Position numbers and translations under genes: made by a program. Shown here piece by piece: positions 37,977 to 52,205 of a DNA stretch of 64,000 bases. Source of the stretch: Hippasteria phrygiana (Eukaryota > Echinodermata > Asteroidea > Valvatida > Goniasteridae); the NCBI GenBank assembly GCA_037893225.1, contig JAZGUH010000451.1, forward strand, positions 1,630,001 through 1,694,000, read 5' to 3'. Each line of letters starts with the position of its first letter. The stretch's first letter is position 1. The notes below the pieces were generated by a model that saw only the letters and a list, made by a program, of their open reading frames with translations, was not told the DNA's origin and searched no databases.

Positions 37977-40082
37977 GAAGCTGGCGATGGTCTCAAATTG
38001 TTGCGCTAGATCTAAGCTACCCATACGTGTGAACATTACTGGATTTGGTCAATATCCCATTCAAATATGAACAGGGAAAGGAGGGTCGTTCATCTGAAAA
38101 TGTGGCAAACGTTAAGCAGTCACAATGCAGTAAACGGAAGAACGCACACAGAGTTCACAGGAAGAAATTTGTTGCGAGGTTTGAATTTTCTCGAAGAGTT
38201 CTAACGCTGTGAAGCTGGCGATGGTCTCAAATTGTTGCGCTAGATCTAAGCTACCCATACGTGTGAAAATTACTGGATTTGGTGAATATTTCATTCAATT
38301 ATGAACAGGGAAAGGAGGGTCGTTCATCTGAAAATGTGGCAAACGTTAAGCAGTCACAATGCAGTAAACGGAAGAACGCACACAGAGTTCACAGGAAGAA
38401 ATTTGTTGCGAGGTTTGAATTTTCTCGAAGAGTTCTAACGCTGTGAAGCTGGCGATGGTCTCAAATTGTTGCGCTAGATCTAAGCTACCCATACGTGTGA
38501 AAATTACTGGATTTGGTCAATATCCCATTCAATTATGAACAGGGAAAGGAGGGGCGTTCATCTGAAAATGTGGCAAACGTTAAGCAATCACAATGCAGTA
38601 AACGGAAGAACGCACACAGAGTTCACCGGAAGAAATTTGTTGCGAGGTTTGAATTTTCTCGAAGAGTTCTAACGCTGTGAAGCTGGCGATGGTCTCAAAT
38701 TGTTGCGCTAGATCTAAGCTACCAATACGTGTGAAAATTGCTAGATTTGGTCAATATCCCAATAAATTATGAACAGGGAAAGGAGGGGCGTTCATCTGAA
38801 AATGTGGCAAACGTTAAGCAGTCACAATGCAGTAAACGGAAGAACGCACACAGAGTTCACGGGAAGAAATTTGTTGCGAGGTTTGAATTTTCTCGAAGAG
38901 TTCTCACGCTATGAAGCTGGCGATGGTCTCAAATTGTTGCGCTAGATCTAAGCTACCCATACGTGTGAAAATTACTGGATTTGGTGAATATTTCATTCAA
39001 TTATGAACAGGGAAAGGAGGGGCGTTCATCTGAAAATGTGGCAAACGTTAAGCAGTCACAATGCAGTAAACGGAAGAACGCACACAGAGTTCACAGGAAG
39101 AAATTTGTTGCGAGGTTTGAATTTTCTCGAAGAGTTCTAACGCTGTGAAGCTGGCGATAGTCTCAAATTGTTGCGCTAGATCTAAGCTACCAATACGTGT
39201 GAAAATTGCTGGATTTGGTCAATATCCCAATAAATTATGAACAGGGAAAGGAGGGGCGTTCATCTGAAAATTTGGCAAACGTTAAGCAGTCACAATGCAG
39301 TAAACGGAAGAACGCACACAGAGTTCACGGAAAGAAATTTGTTGCGAGGTTTGAATTTTCTCGAAGAGTTCTAACGCTGTGAAGCTGGCGATGGTCTGAA
39401 ATTGTTGCGCTATATCTAAGCTACCCATACGTGTGAAAATTGCTGGATTTGGTCAATATCCTATTAAATTATGAACAGGGAAAGGAGGGGCGTTCATCTG
39501 AAAATTTGGCAAACGTTAAGCAGTCACAATGCAGTAAACGGAAGAACGCACACAGAGTTCACAGGAAGAAATTTGTTGCGAGGTTTGAATTTTCTCGAAG
39601 AGTTCTAACGCTGTGAAGCTGGCGATGGTCTCAAATTGTTGCGCTAGATCTAAGCTACCCATACGTGTGAAAATTACTGCATTTGGTGAATATTTCATTC
39701 AATTATGAACAGGGAAAGGAGGGGCGTTCATCTGAAAATGTGGCAAACGTTAAGCAGTCACAATGCAGTAAACGGAAGAACGCACACAGAGTTCACGGGA
39801 AGAAATTTGTTGCGAGGTTTGAATTTTCTCGAAGAGTTCTAACGCTGTGAAGCTGGCGATAGTCTCAAATTGTTGCGCTAGATCTAAGCTACCAATACGT
39901 GTGAAAATTGCTGGATTTGGTCAATATCCCAATAAATTATGAACAGGGAAAGGAGGGGCGTTCATCTGAAAATGCGGCAAACGTTAAGCAGTCACAATGC
40001 AGTAAACGGGAGAACGCACACAGAGTTCACGGGAAGAAATTTGTTGCGAGGTTTGAATTTTCTCGAAGAGTTCTAACGCTGT

Positions 40083-40320
40083 GAAGCTGGCGATGGTCTC
40101 AAATTGTTGCGCTAGATCTAAGCTACCCATACGTGTGAAAATTACTGGATTTGGTGAATATCCCATTCAATTATGAACAGGGAAAGGAGGGGCGTTCATC
40201 TGAAAATGTGGCAAACGTTAAGCAGTCACAATGCAGTAAACGGAAGAACGAACGCACACAGAGTTCACGGGAAGAAATTTGTTGCGAGGTTTGAATTTTC
40301 TCGAAGAGTTCTCACGCTAT
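40083..40320. repeat. 238 bp monomer with GAAC duplication (copy 4)
   Basis: The duplication lies at 40246-40253, which is 2344 bp (10 monomers plus 4 bp) after copy 3. It marks the 2344 bp tandem block. Confidence 0.93.
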
Positions 40321-41909
40321 GAAGCTGGCGATGGTCTCAAATTGTTGCGCTAGATCTAAGCTACCCATACGTGTGAACATTACTGGATTTGGTCAATATC
40401 CCATTCAAATATGAACAGGGAAAGGAGGGTCGTTCATCTGAAAATGTGGCAAACGTTAAGCAGTCACAATGCAGTAAACGGAAGAACGCACACAGAGTTC
40501 ACAGGAAGAAATTTGTTGCGAGGTTTGAATTTTCTCGAAGAGTTCTAACGCTGTGAAGCTGGCGATGGTCTCAAATTGTTGCGCTACATCTAAGCTACCC
40601 ATACGTGTGAAAATTACTGGATTTGGTGAATATTTCATTCAATTATGAACAGGGAAAGGAGGGTCGTTCATCTGAAAATGTGGCAAACGTTAAGCAGTCA
40701 CAATGCAGTAAACGGAAGAACGCACACAGAGTTCACAGGAAGAAATTTGTTGCGAGGTTTGAATTTTCTCGAAGAGTTCTAACGCTGTGAAGCTGGCGAT
40801 GGTCTCAAATTGTTGCGCTAGATCTAAGCTACCCATACGTGTGAAAATTACTGGATTTGGTCAATATCCCATTCAATTATGAACAGGGAAAGGAGGGGCG
40901 TTCATCTGAAAATGTGGCAAACGTTAAGCAATCACAATGCAGTAAACGGAAGAACGCACACAGAGTTCACCGGAAGAAATTTGTTGCGAGGTTTGAATTT
41001 TCTCGAAGAGTTCTAACGCTGTGAAGCTGGCGATGGTCTCAAATTGTTGCGCTAGATCTAAGCTACCAATACGTGTGAAAATTGCTAGATTTGGTCAATA
41101 TCCCAATAAATTATGAACAGGGAAAGGAGGGGCGTTCATCTGAAAATGTGGCAAACGTTAAGCAGTCACAATGCAGTAAACGGAAGAACGCACACAGAGT
41201 TCACGGGAAGAAATTTGTTGCGAGGTTTGAATTTTCTCGAAGAGTTCTCACGCTATGAAGCTGGCGATGGTCTCAAATTGTTGCGCTAGATCTAAGCTAC
41301 CCATACGTGTGAAAATTACTGGATTTGGTGAATATTTCATTCAATTATGAACAGGGAAAGGAGGGGCGTTCATCTGAAAATGTGGCAAACGTTAAGCAGT
41401 CACAATGCAGTAAACGGAAGAACGCACACAGAGTTCACAGGAAGAAATTTGTTGCGAGGTTTGAATTTTCTCGAAGAGTTCTAACGCTGTGAAGCTGGCG
41501 ATAGTCTCAAATTGTTGCGCTAGATCTAAGCTACCAATACGTGTGAAAATTGCTGGATTTGGTCAATATCCCAATAAATTATGAACAGGGAAAGGAGGGG
41601 CGTTCATCTGAAAATTTGGCAAACGTTAAGCAGTCACAATGCAGTAAACGGAAGAACGCACACAGAGTTCACGGAAAGAAATTTGTTGCGAGGTTTGAAT
41701 TTTCTCGAAGAGTTCTAACGCTGTGAAGCTGGCGATGGTCTGAAATTGTTGCGCTATATCTAAGCTACCCATACGTGTGAAAATTGCTGGATTTGGTCAA
41801 TATCCTATTAAATTATGAACAGGGAAAGGAGGGGCGTTCATCTGAAAATTTGGCAAACGTTAAGCAGCCACAATGCAGTAAACGGGAGAACGCACACAGA
41901 GTTCACGGG

Positions 41910-44900
41910 AAGAAATTTGTTGCGAGGTTTGAATTTTCTCGAAGAGTTCTAACGCTGTGAAGCTGGCGATAGTCTCAAATTGTTGCGCTAGATCTAAGCT
42001 ACCAATACGTGTGAAAATTGCTGGATTTGGTCAATATCCCAATAAATTATGAACAGGGAAAGGAGGGGCGTTCATCTGAAAATTTGGCAAACGTTAAGCA
42101 GTCACAATGCAGTAAACGGGAGAACGCACAAAGAGTTCACAGGAAAAAAATGTTGCGAGGTTTGAATTTTCTCGAAGAGTTCTAACGCTGTGAAGCTGGC
42201 GATGGTCTCAAATTGTTGCGCTAGATCTAAGCTACCCATACGTGTGAAAATTACTGGATTTGGTGAATATTTCATTCAATTATGAACAGAGAAAGGAGGG
42301 TCGTTCATCTGAAAATGTGGCAAACGTTAAGCAGTCACAATGCAGTAAACGGAAGAACGCACACAGAGTTCACAGGAAGAAATTTGTTGCGAGGTTTGAA
42401 TTTTCTCGAAGAGTTCTAACGCTGTGAAGCTGGCGATGGTCTCAAATTGTTGCGCTAGATCTAAGCTACCCATACGTGTGAAAATTACTGGATTTGGTCA
42501 ATATCCCATTCAATTATGAACAGGGAAAGGAGGGGCGTTCATCTGAAAATGTGGCAAACGTTAAGCAATCACAATGCAGTAAACGGAAGAACGCACACAG
42601 AGTTCACCGGAAGAAATTTGTTGCGAGGTTTGAATTTTCTCGAAGAGTTCTAACGCTGTGAAGCTGGCGATGGTCTCAAATTGTTGCGCTAGATCTAAGC
42701 TACCCATACGTGTGAAAATTACTGGATTTGGTGAATATCCCATTCAATTATGAACAGGGAAAGGAGGGGCGTTCATCTGAAAATGTGGCAAACGTTAAGC
42801 AGTCACAATGCAGTAAACGGAAGAACGCACACAGAGTTCACGGGAAGAAATTTGTTGCGAGGTTTGAATTTTCTCGAAGAGTTCTAACGCTATGAAGCTG
42901 GCGATGGTCTCAAATTGTTGCGCTAGATCTAAGCTACCCATACGTGTGAAAATTACTGGATTTGGTCAATATCCCATTCAAATATGAACAGGGAAAGGAG
43001 GGTCGTTCATCTGAAAATGTGGCAAACGTTAAGCAGTCACAATGCAGTAAACGGAAGAACGCACACAGAGTTCACAGGAAGAAATTTGTTGCGAGGTTTG
43101 AATTTTCTCGAAGAGTTCTAACGCTGTGAAGCTGGCGATGGTCTCAAATTGTTGCGCTAGATCTAAGCTACCCATACGTGTGAAAATTACTGGATTTGGT
43201 CAATATCCCATTCAATTATGAACAGGGAAAGGAGGGGCGTTCATCTGAAAATGTGGCAAACGTTAAGCAATCACAATGCAGTAAACGGAAGAACGCACAC
43301 AGAGTTCACCGGAAGAAATTTGTTGCGAGGTTTGAATTTTCTCGAAGAGTTCTAACGCTGTGAAGCTGGCGATGGTCTCAAATTGTTGCGCTAGATCTAA
43401 GCTACCAATACGTGTGAAAATTGCTAGATTTGGTCAATATCCCAATAAATTATGAACAGGGAAAGGAGGGGCGTTCATCTGAAAATGTGGCAAACGTTAA
43501 GCAGTCACAATGCAGTAAACGGGAGAACGCACACAGAGTTCACAGGAAGAAATTTGTTGCGAGGTTTGAATTTTCTCGAAGAGTTCTAACGCTGTGAAGC
43601 TGGCGATGGTCTCAAATTGTTGCGCTAGATCTAAGCTACCCATACGTGTTAAAATTACTGGATTTGGTCAATATCCCATTCAATTATGAACAGGGAAAGG
43701 AGGGGCGTTCATCTGAAAATGTGGCAAACGTTAAGCAGTCACAATGTAGTAAACGGAAGAACGCACACAGAGTTCACGGGAAGAAATTTGTTGCGAGGTT
43801 TGAATTTTCTCGAAGAGTTCTAACGCTGTGAAGCTGGCGATAGTCTCAAATTGTTGCGCTAGATCTAAGCTACCAATACGTGTGAAAATTGCTGGATTTG
43901 GTCAATATCCCAATAAATTATGAACAGGGAAAGGAGGGGCGTTCATCTGCACATTTGGCAAACGTTAAGCAGTCACAATGCAGTAAACGGGAGAACGCAC
44001 ACAGAGTTCACAGGAAGAAATTTGTTGCGAGGTTTGAATTTTCTCGAAGAGTTCTAACGCTGTGAAGCTGGCGATGGTCTCAAATTGTTGCGCTAGATCT
44101 AAGCTACTCATACGTGTGAAAATTACTGGATTTGGTGAATATAACATTCAATTATGAACAGGGAAAGGAGGGGCGTTCATCTGAAAATGTGGCAAACGTT
44201 AAGCAGTCACAATGCAGTAAACGGAAGAACGCACACAGAGTTCACAGGAAGAAATTTGTTGCGAGGTTTGAATTTTCTCGAAGAGTTCTAACGCTGTGAA
44301 GCTGGCGATGGTCTCAAATTGTTGCGCTAGATCTAAGCTACCCATACGTGTGAAAATTACTGGATTTGGTCAATATCCCATTCAATTATGAACAGGGAAA
44401 GGAGGGGCGTTCATCTGAAAATGTGGCAAACGTTAAGCAATCACAATGCAGTAAACGGAAGAACGCACACAGAGTTCACCGGAAGAAATTTGTTGCGAGG
44501 TTTGAATTTTCTCGAAGAGTTCTAACGCTGTGAAGCTGGCGATGGTCTCAAATTGTTGCGCTAGATCTAAGCTACCCATACGTGTGAAAATTACTGGATT
44601 TGGTGAATATCCCATTCAATTATGAACAGGGAAAGGAGGGGCGTTCATCTGAAAATGTGGCAAACGTTAAGCAGTCACAATGCAGTAAACGGAAGAACGC
44701 ACACAGAGTTCACGGGAAGAAATTTGTTGCGAGGTTTGAATTTTCTCGAAGAGTTCTAACGCTATGAAGCTGGCGATGGTCTCAAATTGTTGCGCTAGAT
44801 CTAAGCTACCCATACGTGTGAAAATTACTGGATTTGGTCAATATCCCATTCAAATATGAACAGGGAAAGGAGGGTCGTTCATCTGAAAATGTGGCAAACG

Positions 44901-45175
44901 TTAAGCAGTCACAATGCAGTAAACGGAAGAACGCACACAGAGTTCACAGGAAGAAATTTGTTGCGAGGTTTGAATTTTCTCGAAGAGTTCTAACGCTGTG
45001 AAGCTGGCGATGGTCTCAAATTGTTGCGCTAGATCTAAGCTACCCATACGTGTGAAAATTACTGGATTTGGTGAATTTTTCATTCAATTATGAACAGGGA
45101 AAGGAGGGTCGTTCATCTGAAAATGTGGCAAACGTTAAGCAGTCACAATGCAGTAAACGGAAGAACGCACACAGA
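41910..45175. repeat. Dispersed copy of ~33.95-37.2 kb (offset 7963 bp)
   Basis: The 233 bp unit, a GTAGTAAACGG unit, the first CACATTTGG and TACTCATA units and GAATTTTTCATTC all appear in the same order at an offset of 7963 bp. Differences near 35236/43199 (G versus C), and private changes near 35920 and 43650, show divergence after copying. Confidence 0.8.
41959..42191. repeat. 233 bp monomer (copy 4)
   Basis: It has the same variant, 7963 bp from copy 3. It opens the ~3.2 kb dispersed copy of 33.95-37.2 kb that lies at ~41.9-45.2 kb. Confidence 0.92.
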
Positions 45176-48100
45176 GTTCACGGGAAGAAATTTGTTGCGA
45201 GGTTTGAATTTTCTCGAAGAGTTCTCACGCTATGAAGCTGGCGATGGTCTCAAATTGTTGCGCTAGATCTAAGCTACCCATACGTGTCAACATTACCGGA
45301 TTTGGTCAATATCCCATTCAAATATGAACAGGGAAAGGAGGGTCGTTCATCTGAAAATGTGGCAAACGTTAAGCAGTCACAATGCAGTAAACGGAAGAAC
45401 GCACACAGAGTTCACAGGAAGAAATTTGTTGCGAGGTTTGAATTTTCTCGAAGAGTTCTAACGCTGTGAAGCTGGCGATGGTCTCAAATTGTTGCGCTAG
45501 ATCTAAGCTACCCATACGTGTGAAAATTACTGGATTTGGTGAATGTTTCATTCAATTATGAACAGGGAAAGGAGGGGCGTTCATCTGAAAATGTGGCAAA
45601 CGTTAAGCAGTCACAATGCAGTAAACGGAAGAACGCACACAGAGTTCACGGGAAGAAATTTGTTGCGAGGTTTGAATTTTCTCGAAGAGTTCTAACGCTG
45701 TGAAGCTGGCGATAGTCTCAAATTGTTGCGCTAGATCTAAGCTACCAATACGTGTGAAAATTGCTGGATTTGGTCAATATCCCAATAAATTATGAACAGG
45801 GAAAGGAGGGGCGTTCATCTGCACATTTGGCAAACGTTAAGCAGTCACAATGCAGTAAACGGGAGAACGCACACAGAGTTCACAGGAAGAAATTTGTTGC
45901 GAGGTTTGAATTTTCTCGAAGAGTTCTAACGCTGTGAAGCTGGCGATGGTCTCAAATTGTTGCGCTAGATCTAAGCTACTCATACGTGTGAAAATTACTG
46001 GATTTGGTGAATATAACATTCAATTATGAACAGGGAAAGGAGGGGCGTTCATCTGAAAATGTGGCAAACGTTAAGCAGTCACAATGCAGTAAACGGAAGA
46101 ACGCACACAGAGTTCACGGGAAGAAATTTGTTGCGAGGTTTGAATTTTCTCGAAGAGTTCTCACGCTATGAAGCTGGCGATGGTCTCAAATTGTTGCGCT
46201 AGATCTAAGCTACCCATACGTGTGAACATTACTGGATTTGGTCAATATCCCATTCAAATATGAACAGGGAAAGGAGGGTCGTTCATCTGAAAATGTGGCA
46301 AACGTTAAGCAGTCACAATGCAGTAAACGGAAGAACGCACACAGAGTTCACGGGAAGAAATTTGTTGCGAGGTTTGAATTTTCTCGAAGAGTTCTAACGC
46401 TGTGAAGCTGGCGATAGTCTCAAATTGTTGCGCTAGATCTAAGCTACCAATACGTGTGAAAATTGCTGGATTTGGTCAATATCCCAATAAATTATGAACA
46501 GGGAAAGGAGGGGCGTTCATCTGCACATTTGGCAAACGTTAAGCAGTCACAATGCAGTAAACGGGAGAAAGCACACAGAGTTCACATGAAGAAATTTGTT
46601 GCGAGGTTTGAATTTTCTCGAAGAGTTCTAACGCTGTGAAGCTGGCGATGGTCTCAAATTGTTGCGCTAGATCTAAGCTACTCATACGTGTGAAAATTAC
46701 TGGATTTGGTGAATATCCCATTCAATTATGAACAGGGAAAGGAGGGGCGTTCATCTGAAAATGTGGCAAACGTTAAGCAGTCACAATGCAGTAAACGGAA
46801 GAACGCACACAGAGTTCACGGGAAGAAATTTGTTGCGAGGTTTGAATTTTCTCGAAGAGTTCTCACGCTATGAAGCTGGCGATGGTCTCAAATTGTTGCG
46901 CTAGATCTAAGCTACCCATACGTGTGAACATTACTGGATTTGGTGAATATCCCATTCAAATATGAACAGGGAAAGGAGGGTCGTTCATCTGAAAATGTGG
47001 CAAACGTTAAGCAGTCACAATGCAGTAAACGGAAGAACGCACACAGAGTTCACAGGAAGAAATTTGTTGCGAGGTTTGAATTTTCTCGAAGAGTTCTAAC
47101 GCTGTGAAGCTGGCGATGGTCTCAAATTGTTGCGCTAGATCTAAGCTACCCATACGTGTGAAAATTACTGGATTTGGTGAATATTTCATTCAATTATGAA
47201 CAGGGAAAGGAGGGTCGTTCATCTGAAAATGTGGCAAACGTTAAGCAGTCACAATGCAGTAAACGGAAGAACGCACACAGAGTTCACAGGAAGAAATTTG
47301 TTGCGAGGTTTGAATTTTCTCGAAGAGTTCTAACGCTGTGAAGCTGGCGATGGTCTCAAATTGTTGCGCTAGATCTAAGCTACCCATACGTGTGAAAATT
47401 ACTGGATTTGGTCAATATCCCATTCAATTATGAACAGGGAAAGGAGGGGCGTTCATCTGAAAATGTGGCAAACGTTAAGCAATCACAATGCAGTAAACGG
47501 AAGAACGCACACAGAGTTCACCGGAAGAAATTTGTTGCGAGGTTTGAATTTTCTCGAAGAGTTCTAACGCTGTGAAGCTGGCGATGGTCTCAAATTGTTG
47601 CGCTAGATCTAAGCTACCAATACGTGTGAAAATTGCTAGATTTGGTCAATATCCCAATAAATTATGAACAGGGAAAGGAGGGGCGTTCATCTGAAAATGT
47701 GGCAAACGTTAAGCAGTCACAATGCAGTAAACGGGAGAACGCACACAGAGTTCACAGGAAGAAATTTGTTGCGAGGTTTGAATTTTCTCGAAGAGTTCTA
47801 ACGCTGTGAAGCTGGCGATGGTCTCAAATTGTTGCGCTAGATCTAAGCTACCCATACGTGTGAAAATTACTGGATTTGGTCAATATCCCATTCAATTATG
47901 AACAGGGAAAGGAGGGGCGTTCATCTGAAAATGTGGCAAACGTTAAGCAGTCACAATGTAGTAAACGGAAGAACGCACACAGAGTTCACGGGAAGAAATT
48001 TGTTGCGAGGTTTGAATTTTCTCGAAGAGTTCTAACGCTGTGAAGCTGGCGATAGTCTCAAATTGTTGCGCTAGATCTAAGCTACCAATACGTGTGAAAA

Positions 48101-48509
48101 TTGCTGGATTTGGTCAATATCCCAATAAATTATGAACAGGGAAAGGAGGGGCGTTCATCTGCACATTTGGCAAACGTTAAGCAGTCACAATGCAGTAAAC
48201 GGGAGAACGCACACAGAGTTCACAGGAAGAAATTTGTTGCGAGGTTTGAATTTTCTCGAAGAGTTCTAACGCTGTGAAGCTGGCGATGGTCTCAAATTGT
48301 TGCGCTAGATCTAAGCTACTCATACGTGTGAAAATTACTGGATTTGGTGAATATAACATTCAATTATGAACAGGGAAAGGAGGGGCGTTCATCTGAAAAT
48401 GTGGCAAACGTTAAGCAGTCACAATGCAGTAAACGGAAGAACGCACACAGAGTTCACGGGAAGAAATTTGTTGCGAGGTTTGAATTTTCTCGAAGAGTTC
48501 TCACGCTAT

Positions 48510-48744
48510 GAAGCTGGCGATGGTCTCAAATTGTTGCGCTAGATCTAAGCTACCCATACGTGTGAACATTACAGTGTTTTGGTCAATATCCCATTCAAAT
48601 ATGAACAGGGAAAGGAGGGTCGTTCATCTGAAAATGTGGCAAACGTTAAGCAGTCACAATGCAGTAAACGGAAGAACGCACACAGAGTTCACCGGAAGAA
48701 ATTTGTTGCGAGGTTTGAATTTTCTCGAAGAGTTCTAACGCTGT
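48510..48744. repeat. 235 bp monomer with altered core (copy 1)
   Basis: The usual ATTACTGGATTTGG is replaced by ATTACAGTGTTTTGG around 48568-48582. This is a compact change of several bases with a net gain of one. It shifts the plus-strand frame, which opens a chance 76-codon frame not considered coding. Confidence 0.9.
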
Positions 48745-51700
48745 GAAGCTGGCGATAGTCTCAAATTGTTGCGCTAGATCTAAGCTACCAATACGTGTGA
48801 AAATTGCTGGATTTGGTCAATATCCCAATAAATTATGAACAGGGAAAGGAGGGGCGTTCATCTGCACATTTGGCAAACGTTAAGCAGTCACAATGCAGTA
48901 AACGGGAGAACGCACACAGAGTTCACAGGAAGAAATTTGTTGCGAGGTTTGAATTTTCTCGAAGAGTTCTCACGCTATGAAGCTGGCGATGGTCTCAAAT
49001 TGTTGCGCTAGATCTAAGCTACCCATACGTGTGAACATTACTGGATTTGGTGAATATCCCATTCAAATATGAACAGGGAAAGGAGGGTCGTTCATCTGAA
49101 AATGTGGCAAACGTTAAGCAGTCACAATGCAGTAAACGGAAGAACGCACACAGAGTTCACAGGAAGAAATTTGTTGCGAGGTTTGAATTTTCTCGAAGAG
49201 TTCTAACGCTGTGAAGCTGGCGATGGTCTCAAATTGTTGCGCTAGATCTAAGCTACCCATACGTGTGAAAATTACTGGATTTGGTGAATATTTCATTCAA
49301 TTATGAACAGGGAAAGGAGGGTCGTTCATCTGAAAATGTGGCAAACGTTAAGCAATCACAATGCAGTAAACGGAAGAACGCACACAGAGTTCACCGGAAG
49401 AAATTTGTTGCGAGGTTTGAATTTTCTCGAAGAGTTCTAACGCTGTGAAGCTGGCGATGGTCTCAAATTGTTGCGCTAGATCTAAGCTACCAATACGTGT
49501 GAAAATTGCTAGATTTGGTCAATATCCCAATAAATTATGAACAGGGAAAGGAGGGGCGTTCATCTGAAAATGTGGCAAACGTTAAGCAGTCACAATGCAG
49601 TAAACGGGAGAACGCACACAGAGTTCACAGGAAGAAATTTGTTGCGAGGTTTGAATTTTCTCGAAGAGTTCTAACGCTGTGAAGCTGGCGATGGTCTCAA
49701 ATTGTTGCGCTAGATCTAAGCTACCCATACGTGTGAAAATTACTGGATTTGGTGAATATCCCATTCAATTATGAACAGGGAAAGGAGGGGCGTTCATATG
49801 AAAATGTGGCAAACGTTAAGCAGTCACAATGTAGTAAACGGAAGAACGCACACAGAGTTCACGGGAAGAAATTTGTTGCGAGGTTTGAATTTTCTCGAAG
49901 AGTTCTCACGCTATGAAGCTGGCGATGGTCTCAAATTGTTGCGCTAGATCTAAGCTACCCATACGTGTGAACATTACTGGATTTGGTCAATATCCCATTC
50001 AAATATGAACAGGGAAAGGAGGGTCGTTCATCTGAAAATGTGGCAAACGTTAAGCAGTCACAATGCAGTAAACGGAAGAACGCACACAGAGTTCACAGGA
50101 AGAAATTTGTTGCGAGGTTTGAATTTTCTCGAAGAGTTCTAACGCTGTGAAGCTGGCGATGGTCTCAAATTGTTGCGCTAGATCTAAGCTACCCATACGT
50201 GTGAAAATTACTGGATTTGGTGAATATTTCATTCAATTATGAACAGGGAAAGGAGGGGCGTTCATCTGAAAATGTGGCAAACGTTAAGCAGTCACAATGC
50301 AGTAAACGGAAGAACGCACACAGAGTTCACCGGAAGAAATTTGTTGCGAGGTTTGAATTTTCTCGAAGAGTTCTAACGCTGTGAAGCTGGCGATAGTCTC
50401 AAATTGTTGCGCTAGATCTAAGCTACCAATACGTGTGAAAATTGCTGGATTTGGTCAATATCCCAATAAATTATGAACAGGGAAAGGAGGGGCGTTCATC
50501 TGCACATTTGGCAAACGTTAAGCAGTCACAATGCAGTAAACGGGAGAACGCACACAGAGTTCACAGGAAGAAATTTGTTGCGAGGTTTGAATTTTCTCGA
50601 AGAGTTCTCACGCTATGAAGCTGGCGATGGTCTCAAATTGTTGCGCTAGATCTAAGCTACCCATACGTGTGAACATTACTGGATTTGGTGAATATCCCAT
50701 TCAAATATGAACAGGGAAAGGAGGGTCGTTCATCTGAAAATGTGGCAAACGTTAAGCAGTCACAATGCAGTAAACGGAAGAACGCACACAGAGTTCACAG
50801 GAAGAAATTTGTTGCGAGGTTTGAATTTTCTCGAAGAGTTCTAACGCTGTGAAGCTGGCGATGGTCTCAAATTGTTGCGCTAGATCTAAGCTACCCATAC
50901 GTGTGAAAATTACTGGATTTGGTGAATATTTCATTCAATTATGAACAGGGAAAGGAGGGTCGTTCATCTGAAAATGTGGCAAACGTTAAGCAATCACAAT
51001 GCAGTAAACGGAAGAACGCACACAGAGTTCACCGGAAGAAATTTGTTGCGAGGTTTGAATTTTCTCGAAGAGTTCTAACGCTGTGAAGCTGGCGATGGTC
51101 TCAAATTGTTGCGCTAGATCTAAGCTACCAATACGTGTGAAAATTGCTAGATTTGGTCAATATCCCAATAAATTATGAACAGGGAAAGGAGGGGCGTTCA
51201 TCTGAAAATGTGGCAAACGTTAAGCAGTCACAATGCAGTAAACGGGAGAACGCACACAGAGTTCACAGGAAGAAATTTGTTGCGAGGTTTGAATTTTCTC
51301 GAAGAGTTCTAACGCTGTGAAGCTGGCGATGGTCTCAAATTGTTGCGCTAGATCTAAGCTACCCATACGTGTGAAAATTACTGGATTTGGTGAATATCCC
51401 ATTCAATTATGAACAGGGAAAGGAGGGGCGTTCATATGAAAATGTGGCAAACGTTAAGCAGTCACAATGTAGTAAACGGAAGAACGCACACAGAGTTCAC
51501 GGGAAGAAATTTGTTGCGAGGTTTGAATTTTCTCGAAGAGTTCTCACGCTATGAAGCTGGCGATGGTCTCAAATTGTTGCGCTAGATCTAAGCTACCCAT
51601 ACGTGTGAACATTACTGGATTTGGTCAATATCCCATTCAAATATGAACAGGGAAAGGAGGGTCGTTCATCTGAAAATGTGGCAAACGTTAAGCAGTCACA

Positions 51701-51967
51701 ATGCAGTAAACGGAAGAACGCACACAGAGTTCACAGGAAGAAATTTGTTGCGAGGTTTGAATTTTCTCGAAGAGTTCTAACGCTGTGAAGCTGGCGATGG
51801 TCTCAAATTGTTGCGCTAGATCTAAGCTACCCATACGTGTGAAAATTACTGGATTTGGTGAATATTTCATTCAATTATGAACAGGGAAAGGAGGGGCGTT
51901 CATCTGAAAATGTGGCAAACGTTAAGCAGTCACAATGCAGTAAACGGAAGAACGCACACAGAGTTCA
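48630..51967. repeat. Tandem block duplication, period 1638 bp (7 monomers)
   Basis: The order G (CACATTTGG), A with GGTGAATATCCC, B, E-like, C with GTTCATATG, A, B repeats at an offset of 1638 bp. GTTCATATGAAAATG near 49793 and near 51431 is a clear marker pair. Matching stops near 51967, where TTCACGGG meets TTCACCGG. Confidence 0.84.
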
Positions 51968-52205
51968 CGGGAAGAAATTTGTTGCGAGGTTTGAATTTTC
52001 TCGAAGAGTTCTAACGCTGTGAAGCTGGCGATAGTCTCAAATTGTTGCGCTAGATCTAAGCTACCAATACGTGTGAAAATTGCTGGATTTGGTCAATATC
52101 CCAATAAATTATGAACAGGGAAAGGAGGGGCGTTCATCTGAAAATTTGGCAAACGTTAAGCAGTCACAATGCAGTAAACGGAAGAACGCACACAGAGTTC
52201 ACGGA

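Larger units (their letters stand above)
37165..41866. repeat. Tandem block duplication, period 2344 bp (10 monomers +4 bp)
   Basis: Matching markers at an offset of 2344 bp are the GAAC duplication (37902 and 40246), the paired ATGGTCTGAA/TATATCT unit (39391 and 41735) and the AAAATGCGG units. Private differences such as CTTTCATC at ~37381 and TACATCT at ~40586 show mutations after the duplication. Confidence 0.85.

Noticed and set aside
48508..48738. Plus-strand open frames of 61-76 codons (21170, 43646, 45284, 48508, 53475, 56751, 59975)
   Set aside because: Each arises where a point change or the +1 variant removes a stop codon in one unit. They span the same monomer sequence as neighbours without the frame.
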